A stretch of 64,000 nt of DNA. It comes from Branchiostoma floridae (taxonomy: Eukaryota; Chordata; Leptocardii; Amphioxiformes; Branchiostomatidae). The notes under the pieces were generated by a model. That model ran no database searches, was not told the DNA's origin, and saw only the letters and a list, made by a program, of their open reading frames with translations. The position numbers were made by a program, and so were the translations under genes. This document shows positions 1 to 10,873 of this stretch, piece by piece. Where the stretch lies: positions 9,128,885 to 9,192,884 of the forward strand of contig NC_049985.1 of NCBI RefSeq assembly GCF_000003815.2, given 5' to 3'. Numbering within the stretch: the stretch's first letter is position 1; every line of letters starts with the position of its first letter.

Positions 1-242
1 AATCTCCAGGCAAAATTCAATAAACTTAGCATATGTAGAGTGAAGGGAGCTATTTATTTTATTTTATGGCACACGCAAATATGCTGTATGTAAAAATTAC
101 AGCACTTTAGCACATTTTGTTTCAAGCCGATGAACACATGGCTAGGAACAAATACATCAAGTAGAATTGAAAGTTCATCATAGCCTCTATGTTATGCATG
201 CTGTTTATTCAAGAAATGTTTATGGGAAAGTTTATTCTAGTG

Positions 243-300
243 ACTCTGAAGAAGCATAATGGATGTCACTCGAAACGTCTGGCAGTAGAGATTAAATTGT
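243..300 (+). repeat. Possible retroelement 3'-region motif
   Basis: The words CTGAAGAAG and CGAAACGTCTGG occur about 25 bases apart. This pairing resembles a conserved element seen near the ends of Penelope-like and other retroelements in many animal genomes. Only this short motif supports the call and no reverse transcriptase is visible nearby. Confidence 0.25.
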
Positions 301-3300
301 ATTTGAATATTGTTTACCTGGATATCTGACCTTCATAAACGTTTATGGGAAGGCTGTATGCATACACTGTAGAACATTAAATCCTGATATCTGGGAATTA
401 CATTAGCCGGGCCTAAGGAGCTAAAATCCTGCCTATGTGTTCTTCTTTCCTGTAGCAGAAAATTGGCCAGTTGTCCGCCCACTCCAGGTTACCAGGACAG
501 TGACCCAGGAAAACAGAAAGCATTTTGTTCTGGACATGTCCTGGGACTTTCCCCTTGAGTGCCCCTACACAGTAATGAAAAACAATCAATGACTCATACT
601 CCAAAGTTCTGCTGTATTGTGCCAGCAAATACAATGGTGTTTTCCAGCCAGCCTTACAACTCAACTCAAAACAGGAAGTTCATACTCTCTGGGTGTTGAA
701 GGAAATTGTACCTTTGTTCTTTACTTTTTTTCCGGATATGAACAATGAGAGATCCTCACAGGCCAAAAGGACAAGATACGGATTAATATATCAAGAAAAA
801 AAAACGTTTATGTGAAAAGGTTGCATTATTCATAGGAGGAAGATCTTGATAATCCTAAAGGTGTTTGCCCGATGTTTGAAGCCCGATGTTTTTCAACATC
901 AAGAATACAAGTAATGATTGTGGTATAATCAAACAGTAGATGTGTAAGAATGTAAAATTAGACAAAATGGAAGAAATTATTAGATTGCAAAGAAATACAC
1001 TTTCAACTTTCCACCTTTTCTGAACCATGAGTCTGCCTCTCCTTTGTACTTTTGGTCAGAAAATCAAACAAAAAGAGAATTTAAAAGGTTTAAAATCTGA
1101 TATTGTACATAGTTGTCAATAACTCTATGATCAATATACATGTATGCACTCCTTTTGGACATGAAAAAAGAGGCAGGCAGTCTTTCCCCCCCTGTGTTGG
1201 ACACATACCCGGGGGTACAGTTGTGCCACCATGTGGAAAATCCTAGGATTAGCAGGGAGGTGACAATGGGACTTGCTAATCAGCTGTGGGAGGGTTTGAT
1301 GGACTGCAGGACTATGGGTCCGTATATCATGCTTCAGCGCAAAAAATCATCAATACAAGTGCAGAAGACATACTAACTTTAACACGTTCAAAATGTACAT
1401 CTATTAGACCACATTGTCACACTTGTATATTTTGTGATTTTGCAAAAACTCCTCATTACAAACTATGCTATATTGTGCTATCTCATATTGAATTTTGCAA
1501 TCGATTCAGCGAGTGGTCTTCAAAAGTATCATCTAACTTTAGCACAGACAGATCATGGAAATTGTTAGACTGGAACTTTGTAAGGTAAAGGTCAAACCAA
1601 CTTGGTAAAAAAAAAATTCCATTGCCATCTTCCCCCGCTCCCCATCCCACCACTAAATCCCCAAAGCAAGGTCATTATTGTCCTTGCCCAAAGTTCTAGT
1701 TTCTCTGTCTTCATGGTTGACCTCACACTATCTGTTTTATAAACAAGACCTAACACTAATGAATTCTTCATAGACTTGTCTATTAGTAGCTAGAGCACCA
1801 ACAGTGCACTTCCTCTGTAGTTCTTGTCTTGTAAAGTAAGTAAGTCTTGTCTTGTACCATCCTGTGAAGATTTATTCTATTTCTGGCAGCCTTGTCATCT
1901 GTTCTGCCTGGTTAGCTCTCTACACAGGAAATCTTAGGTTTTCTCCCACTCCCGGCTGGGTGTTAAAAGGTCACACTGGCAGTGATTTCTACTCTCCAAG
2001 CAGAGGTTGCCAACTGTGGATATAAGAAAATGGTATGAAATAGAAAGGCAGACAAAAATGCCTTAAAACATGTCGAAAAACAGTCGAAGCTGTACCTTTG
2101 CTTGGCGAGTAAGTGATTTTCAATGGCATTTCTTAGGGGGTGACATTGTAAAAAATAATGCTATGCACATTTCATGACTTCGTTTTCTATTTAAGATGTT
2201 AACATGGACATTAGAATTCGAAAATAGATGCACTGTTCACAAGAACCAGGAAAAAGACACTGTGACATTCATCGGCAGCTGACATTCAGCTGAATTTCTG
2301 GCAAAACATCAAGCAGAGAGAGTGAGTCTTAGGTCGGGACCAATGTTCCTGTTTCATTCCCCTGCCACCTTCCTGCTCAGGTGGAAAACAGGAAACAGAA
2401 CTCCAGGGGAATATCACAATCCAGCTTCTTGCAATCAGGTTACCCTTCCTGGAAGGGAAGGCTTTCTGTTTCATGAATTTGAAATGAATCTGGATTCTGA
2501 GAAGAGGCTGTAATGTCAGCAGCTTCCATCAGTATTCAGGAGCAGACTGTCTCAGACACTAGCTTATTGAAGCATTCATTTCATGGTTGTTACCTATTTA
2601 GGTTACATGTTACCTGCAGTTTCCCAGAAATGAAAAGTTAACTAAGGGCTGTTTGTTAGCTATTGGACTGCTATGAATGTATATATCTGCCACATATATT
2701 TACGAAAATGAGCTTGATAGGCTTGTAAAGAGCAAAAACCTTCCAATGAGTCATTTTTCTACTTCAGTAGTGGTAATACTGTATCTTTCCAGAACAGTTG
2801 CTGTTTGTTACTCATAGGCTCAATACTTAGTCATCACGAGATATCAAGAGACAGTGTGAAACAGAAGGAGATTACTTTTTTATCCTTCAATTGTATCCAT
2901 ATTCGTGGAATCGTTGTATTTAATAAAACGGTATTAGGGATGGTGGTTTCAAATTGCAGTATTTTCAAAAACTCAACTTTATATCCCTAAATACCTTGTT
3001 TTTAAGATGTACATTACCCTGCGAAGAAATGTGAACTAGCATTTAACATTAATTCTTGGATATGAGTTTACTTGAAAAATGAGGGGCAAAAGTTGGAACA
3101 TTCAAGAGCAACGACAACTTTATTGCATGTAGTTCCTCATATACTATAATTCCTGATTTTTTCAGCGTACTTTTATGTTCATGGTTTTCACAGTGAGGAC
3201 TGTTACGTGAACTTATCATTACTGATAACAAATAATACAAGAGTCTTTTTTTTACACGCACCTGCTGCAACCGTGAACATTTAGTTCCAAGAACAAGTTA

Positions 3301-5342
3301 AATTTTCTCAGACCGTGAAAGTTTGGTACTGAGAAGATAAAGTCAATTACAGTAAGCTATCCTTGAAGCCTGGATAGTAACATCACTGTGCACTGGAAAT
3401 TTCTCTTGCATTTAAGGCCACACCAGAGATTTCTTAAGTGAAGACCATTATCTGTTTTTTTGCTTGTAATCTGTCATGGCTGACAGCTTTGATTTTGTTG
3501 GAACCAAGGGATATACCATACAGACAGTAGCCAAGGGGTGGAGAAATTTGTCTCTGACAGAGTTACATTGTAATAGAAGTAGATGCCTTGGGATGGATAG
3601 AACAGTTAGAATGGGTTGCTAATGACATTAAGCCAGAAAAGTGAAAAGCAGGAACTCAAATCAAAGTGAAATACTCTGATGACAAAATATTTTCAACTTT
3701 CAAAATATTTCTAAGATATTTTTTTTGGCACATGATAAAGATGATCTCCTTAAATATGCCTATGAGTCATTTCTATGAAATAGACATTGTGGCAGGTTCC
3801 TATATGTTGAGATACAGAGAATGGAATATGTGTAACTGAAACTTGAATAACAATACTAAAGTCAATGTAAAAACATCATTCTAGTGTGTGTGTGGTCCTT
3901 TGACTTTGACTTCAGTATGGTGTAATAATCGTCTTAGATTGGGAGACGGAGACCCTTATTAGATCAGCCTTGATAGCTTGGTTAGAACTGAATTCTTTGC
4001 CAACCTTTCTCTAGGGTAAAATTGGCTGTGCATTTAGCCACCAGCTTCCAGGAGCTCAGGAGCTTGTGTGTAGTTTCTTACATCCCCAGCCAAAACTGGA
4101 TTCTTGCCATTTCTCTTAATGCCCAGCGTCAGACCCTGAGGATAATGTGCGTAACACAAAGAATCTGGTTTGAGGGGAAAAAGCACATCCATACAGGACT
4201 CCATCTGTATAGAGAAAACTTCTTTAGACACCAACTTGGAAAGGATTCCTGGCCTAGATCCAGAGATAAGTTGGAACCTTTATAAGATCTGAACCAGTTC
4301 TTTCAAAAACTGGTTTGCCAATAACAGTACAAACATGTACTATTCCAGGTTAAGGAGGACATCAAAAATTATAAGCTGCTCTCTTTGGTTTAAACACCCC
4401 CCTTTTTTAATGCTCTTTGTCAGTTTGTGTTACCAGCTGATCATCAGGCCATGTTTTAATTGGCATTGACTCTGGAAGAGTTTTCCCCAAGGAGAGACCT
4501 TTGATCTCTTCTGGCAATCATCCCAGAATATCCTCTTTTGCACAACTAGGAAAAGATAATGACATGCACAATCCCATCTGAAGTGACAAAATGTTCCTAG
4601 GTTGAAAGACTTTCAGAATGGCAAATGATGAATGACTGTCAGCAGGTCATGTTGGAAGGATGTATAAGATCCAAAGCCTTGAAGTTGAAGCTTGCAAAGG
4701 ACATTTTGATATTCATTCATCTAATCCCTTTTCCCACATACATGTAGAAACATATAAACTTGTTTTCTACCACCATGTTTTTATCATAATAATAGCCAGG
4801 AATATTTTGAATAAAACTTAACTCTCCAATAAAAGAAGCATGTACATTTGTAGGATTAATACATGGTAATCAATATTTTATTTTTATCTCCATTGTGAGA
4901 TTGTGGCAGCCTCTACCATGTTATTGTACATCTGGGCTAGGACTGGCTCCTGACTCCAGGTGGGTTGGCAGGCCCCAGGGTAAGACAGGTGGGCGCAGAT
5001 GTTATTGTGAAACAGACATCGAACGTCTGGTACAATGTCGTTAAAACGGGCAATCCTTGCGGTAACCATGACAACGGATACACAGAGCAGGATGGACTCT
5101 CGTTAACTGGTGCTTGAAGCATCTTGACGCATTCTGTCTGTCTTGTGCCCATGGTGTGGCGAGCCTTCCCATGCCCTAGCCTGAACTTGGAAGGGGGCCG
5201 TAAGATGGAAGATCTTCTTAAGTCGTCACCAAAGCCTGGTGTGACAAACGAAAGCAATGCCTGGTCTTACTGTGGTCTTTGATGTGAAAATCTTACATGT
5301 TTTACTGCAGATGTTACCAATGTCTCTGTACAGCTTTTTTTT

Positions 5343-5364
5343 GGGGGGGGGGGGGGGGGGGGGG
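5343..5364 (+). repeat. Poly-G run of 22
   Basis: Twenty-two uninterrupted G residues follow a T run. Such a tract can form a G-quadruplex and is also a place where sequence length is often misread. Confidence 0.95.
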
Positions 5365-7917
5365 TAATCTGTCTCAAACGTCATTGGCTTAGTAGACGAA
5401 TCATCCACTTGATTAATTATGACAAATACTAAACGTATTACAACAGAATGTTGTGCTGTCATCAGTTACAATATGTCAGCCATGGAATTCTATGGTTATA
5501 GTATACTGGTAAGTCAATATGGATATGTTTTATATATCTCAGTTATTAAAGATATCAATGATAATATCATACAGTTTTCATTTTTAGTGCCCCAGTCTAT
5601 TGAATAGAGCCCTATTTCTGTTCCATCAGAAGTCTGTGCATTGTGCACGGTAATGTGAAGTACAGACAATCCATACAAATCCAATTTGCTGATGACGCTG
5701 CCCTTGTGAGGTGATTTTAACCAAATTACCCCGTAAATCGGACTTTCAAAAGGATGCTCTGACAAAGGCATAATATGCCTGGGGTACGAAAGCACCGGCG
5801 GAAGCCAGGTCCACCCCTTCCTGTGTTGTGTGGGGGAATAACTACAGATCCCTTTGCAGCAATTTTCATGGGACGATTACGACTGAAAGAATGGATTTCT
5901 GAATCCGTACTTTTCTTTCAAGACTAAGCTAAAGCTACCAGGTGTCCATTTGTTCGTGTTAACTCTCCTGTATTATTTGTTTTTGTTAAACCCACCAGTT
6001 TTGTATCCAAAGAGGAGAAGGTTACTCCTATTCTTCCAGTAAGCTATTGTAAACTTTACCCATCACAAGTCATGCTCATGGTCTTACACTCACTGGCAGT
6101 CAAAATCCAGTTTATCGTCTGTTGTTCTGCACTAGGCAAGGGTTAGACATGCTTGCACATACATGTAGACGTGGAAGCTTGAGGCAGTTTTTTTTAATCC
6201 TCTTTTACTTTCGTTCCCTTCACTTTTTACTTTTGTTTCCTTCACCAGGTGTGTTTTTCAATGAGTGGACTATTGTTCTTAAATTCTGTGTACCTCAGGG
6301 TGCCGAAAGTACGTGTGGAAACAAGTAAACAAAGAATCACATACATCGAAACTCAAACAGAATAATGTCAACAGCTATCCGAACATGTCAGCAATTGATG
6401 CCTAAGGCAAACATCTGGCCCCTGTATAATTGAACTTGTTGGGGAATAGACAAATACCTCCTGGTGGTCACCTGTCAGAAGTTATCTAGATTTGGGGTAT
6501 TATGTAAACTATCCCTTAAACCCAGCCTTGGCCTTGTCAAGGCCATGTTTTTACCATGTTAACAAATATAATGCAGTCCCTGTCAAGAACAGTTGAGTAC
6601 TGAAGATTCAAAATCTTTTCTCCTACATATAGCATGCAGTTGATCTAGGTACTTAGATCAGCTATTTACTTGAGAAATTTCACTCTAAATCTAAGGGACA
6701 CTTGAGCTGGACACTTAATTGTGTGCATTTTGGTACTAAATATGCATATTGGTTACCTAGGGACTGAATCTTATGGTCTATGAATCGCTAGGACCCCCAA
6801 AAGTAAGCTTTGCCTACCCTGTTCTTACTAGATTTAGGAAAGGATTATAACAGTCCATAGTTTTGACAACTCCCATATGATATTTGTCACCCTTCTTATT
6901 AATCCTGATTATCAAATTTCCAAGGCTTTGCTTTTGCCTTAATGATACTAGATCAACCTTCTCCATAACCACAAGGCTTTACCAACTTCTAGAACACTCC
7001 TTTTTGGGAAGATCCATGTTGACATTGTTATGTTTACATGGAGACCCCCAGAGCCTCAGACCTGTCTGGGAAGATGGCACTACAACTGGTTTCCTGTCGC
7101 TGTAACCTTTGCCCTCTCTGCCAGACATAACGGCTCAGTTAGCATGCAATCTACCTGCAGAAGATAGATCTATCTTATTGTCAAAACTGTTGATTTACAG
7201 CTCGAAATATTTTTTCTATATCTCAACAGTAAAGTTATTGCAAGTTTAGACCTTTATGCTAGTATCAGTTACTAGATAGACTTTGTATTATTGTAATGTT
7301 GGCATTGATACTACATTTGTATATGCAAGGCCACAACCTAACAGGAAGGTCTGTCAAAAGGCCTGTCTGAGTAGTACCAGGGGTCTTCTTGTACGTCCCA
7401 ATAGAATAACTATGACTTCATATGATGCAAGTTGGTTCCCTTTAAGTGCCAAATTTAGTCACTTAAGTTTAATCTTGAATCGGATGTGGTCCAGTCTTCA
7501 TCAGTTTCTCTGCAAGTTCATTGCTACGGAGTTACACTCATCCTATAGGACTTGGGGACACTGTAAGGCAATGCAAGGTAGGTATTGAATTATGACACTG
7601 TTTCAAGTTGCCAAATACCAAGGTCACACTGCTAGATTGAGGACAACCAGCCTGCCGCAGCCTCAGTAAGGGTTGTCAGCTGTCCCGTGTTTAGTCCAGA
7701 CCAAATTGGGTGCAATCAGCCCACTGTTCTGCTAGACTAACAACAATGTCATGTGTAGTCAGACAGGTTATGGTGCTCAATAATCTCCCATTTCCGTATT
7801 GTTCATGTGTACTTGTAGACACCATATGTCTGTACTGCTGGCAATAAATCTTGCCAATGACAAATTGCTAACACTACATGTAGAAGAGCATTCATCTACC
7901 TTTATCACAACCACAAA

Positions 7918-8168
7918 TATGTCTCTGCTGTTTTGTGGAGAAAAGATTGTCATTTCTTGGTCTTATTTCTCGGACGTGCTTTGATTCATCCTTTTTGCCA
8001 TTTGCTCGGTGTTTGTAGCACACTATTTCACTTCCATCCGATAGAAGAGCCTTTGCCGCAACAACAAGTGTATCTCTGCTGTTTTGCAGAGCGCATTGTC
8101 ATTTCTTGGTCTTATTTCTCAGAGGTGCTTTCATTCATCCTTTTCTGCATTTGCTGGGAGTTTGTAAA
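7918..8168 (+). repeat. Diverged tandem duplication, two units
   Basis: About 100 bases at 7918-8016 recur in diverged form at 8071-8168. Shared blocks include TCTCTGCTGTTTTG, ATTGTCATTTCTTGGTCTTA and a stretch ending in CATTTGCT. Open frames run through both copies but show no recognisable protein family, so I treat it as a non-coding local duplication. Confidence 0.7.
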
Positions 8169-8234
8169 GTGGTTGGCTATTTCGCTTCCATTGCTCAGCT
8201 ACTAGTTCTTCAGCTCAGGGCCCCAGCAGTGTAC

Positions 8235-8307
8235 GTGCTTTATCGCACGATGTCATCACAAGTGACATGGTACTTATTGGGCTGTGCCACTTGAGTCAAG
8301 GCTGGGG
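8235..8307 (+). repeat. Left copy of a 73-bp sequence repeated across an assembly gap
   Basis: This block, from GTGCTTTATCGCACG to GGCTGGGG, is identical to 8411-8483 on the other side of 100 Ns. That is the expected picture of two contig ends that overlap but were not merged. Confidence 0.9.
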
Positions 8308-8310
8308 GCC

Positions 8311-8410
8311 NNNNNNNNNNNNNNNNNNNNNNNNNNNNNNNNNNNNNNNNNNNNNNNNNNNNNNNNNNNNNNNNNNNNNNNNNNNNNNNNNNNNNNNNNN
8401 NNNNNNNNNN
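8311..8410. other. Assembly gap (100 N)
   Basis: Exactly 100 Ns. The identical 73 bp on both sides suggest that the true gap is negative, an unmerged overlap. Confidence 0.95.
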
Positions 8411-10696
8411 GTGCTTTATCGCACGATGTCATCACAAGTGACATGGTACTTATTGGGCTGTGCCACTTGAGTCAAGGCTGGGGTGAAACTGGGGAGAAAG
8501 AAGGGCACATCTGTCTTCAATTCAGTGCTTGGACGTACTGTATGTGTTATGAAACAAATGATTAGTTCAGTATTGTAGTAGAGCAAGTCATGTTGCAAAT
8601 CATACATATATACTACTTGTCAGAGTTAGAACATATTTTTAAACTATACTATATAGTATTGACTGTATAAGATCTAGCTGCTTTCAAAATCTTTGTATTT
8701 TGTTATTTTGAACAAAAAATCAAATTTGCTAACATACTGATATGTTACTTTCCCATTTTCATATCAAAGTGTTATGACAGTTTTCCTTCTCCCCTCTCAT
8801 CTGCTTGGAATAACGCTTGATCTAGATTTGCTGACCTGTCTCTTCTTGTTAACAGGACAGAGTACCTTGTAGCCACCCCTGTTTTTCCTCAACTGTGCCA
8901 ATGTTTAACCCTGACCAAGTGATTTTCCATGGCCTGTGTGGGCATGTACATGTTACATTGTGTCAAGTTCTCCAGATGATATATCTATGTACACCATAAG
9001 GTTACAGTTCCTAATTCTATAGATTTGGAATGTGTACATGTTAGCATTCTTTTGCATGTAAGATCTGGCATGATCAACATTTTCTAAAATCACAGTTTCA
9101 AATCAGGATATTAGAAATGGTATGTCACCCTATATTAGTTGTGCATGAACAGCTTAAGAGAACTTTGTCGGTCCTAATTTTAGCTTTAGGCCAATTAGGG
9201 GACTTCTTCTGGATCACTTTTCAATGCAATTTGTACGTTAGACAAATATATGGTTCAGGCGCAATCGCTGGTTGTTTTTACTCTGGAGCCTTACTTCCAA
9301 ACAAGCAAACGCCATGGCACAAAAGCTAGTCGTAAATAATTCTACTCCATACTTAAGGGTAAGTGCAACAGTTTACACAACATCCTGACCCTTTGGGCTT
9401 CCTTCCCCTTCAGAGTGATGTTTACTCCAAGTCCCAGGATGTAGTTTATGCAAAGAAAGGCGCAGAAACTGCATAAATGCTGCTGGCTTTACACTCAGGC
9501 AGATGTCATCTAAACAACTGAACATATGACATACTGGTAGATCTGCAGATTGAATAGTTTTCACAATGACTATTCGATAACATTTTACAAGGAAAATATT
9601 GCATAAGGAAGTTAAAGAACAAAATGTAAATGTCACAAGAAAAAAAGGAACACATAATCTAGAAAGAAGTAAGTTGCATCAATTATGAGATACATGTATT
9701 CAGTCGTTTGTTCATGATATTTCCAGGTCCTTCATATCACGTAACAAGTAAATCTTTGCTGTTCAGATACCAGTAGTTTAATACAGGTACAATTTGTAAG
9801 ACTAAGAGGTAGAAAAATATTGAGAATGGCTAAGAGTAAGACTAATACATGTAGAATTTAGATACTAGTGGAAGTTATTTTGTGTAAGTAGTAGGATATG
9901 CATATTGTGTCTGTAATAGTATAAACCATACATGGGAAATGCACAACAGGAGCAAACACATACTATTAGGTAGTGGGTGGTATAAACTGTAGTTAGGGCT
10001 ATATTTCCTGTCTGGTTGATTGACCCCCCATAGGGCAAAACTGGTGGAAGTTGTGGTTTTGTCATCCTGTCTCCATGTCAATCTGGGTTCACCTGGGCGC
10101 AGGTGGCATTCTTGCCTGAATAGCAGCATTCCTAGCCTGATTGTGTTGGAAATGACTTCAGGCAAGAGTCATGACACCACTGTAAAACATTGGTCTTTTC
10201 TTCAGAAGGCTTTAAAGCACCCCCTATTGCTTAAGACTTGTACTGCAAGTAGTTCAATAATGCCAAAGTCAACTGAATTCAATTCATCAAATTACAAAGT
10301 TATAAGCACCTTTCGTGTCCAATTTTTGGGTCAGTAAAGTTGTGAAAGAATTTACAGATTCATTGATTTCTGAAAATAATTTCATTGGGTCGGTAGATCA
10401 TAGCATATACAGTGGATTCCAATTATTTGTATTACGCTTTTTTGGATAATTTGGTTAATTGAACAGAATTACGAAATCCCAAACCATTTGCCATTCATTC
10501 TATTGTTTAAGACGTCGCAGAATCGGATAACCCGCCATCTCAAACTTCGGGTTTTGGATAGAATTACGTCAAGTTACAAAGAATAAAAATGAGAAAATAT
10601 ACCTAAAATGTCACAAAATGAGTCCAATAGTAACCAATAAATGTATGTATGAAGGCATAAGATCATGATTCACCTGATGTTTGTCTTGTTTTGCAG

Positions 10697-10873
10697 ATAC
10701 TGGTAACCTGTCTAGTTCGCAGTCCTCAGTGGAGGCCCCACCCCCCAGGCCCCCCAAACCCGTCACCTCCTCACCCTCCGTCAGCCGGGGGTCTCCTGCC
10801 AGCGTTCATTCTGGGTCGTCATCTAGTGCCAGGGGCTCTCCCAGACAGGCCAGCAGGGCTAGCCCACAGACAG
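10697..10873 (+). CDS. GAB: GAB exon with first proline-rich GRB2-type motif
   Basis: Starts after TTTTGCAG with two bases of a split codon and ends before GTAAAG in phase 1. It encodes APPPRPPKP, an RxxKP core as bound by the GRB2 C-terminal SH3 domain, in a Ser/Pro-rich stretch. Confidence 0.85.

Larger units (their letters stand above)
1..10696. other. No recognised exon; probable GAB intron or upstream region
   Basis: I found no exon here that I can support. In particular, nothing resembles the PH domain expected at the N terminus of a GAB protein, so those exons probably lie before position 1. Because the first GAB exon seen begins inside a codon after an acceptor, at least the right-hand part must be intron. 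The stretch holds a 22-G run, a diverged direct duplication near 7.9-8.2 kb, an assembly gap, and a possible retroelement tail near 250. Open frames here are short and have no recognisable domain. Confidence 0.6.

Noticed and set aside
243-300. Hammerhead ribozyme
   Set aside because: The spacing of CTGAAGA and CGAAAC is suggestive, but the required CTGATGA core is changed and the helices do not pair convincingly.
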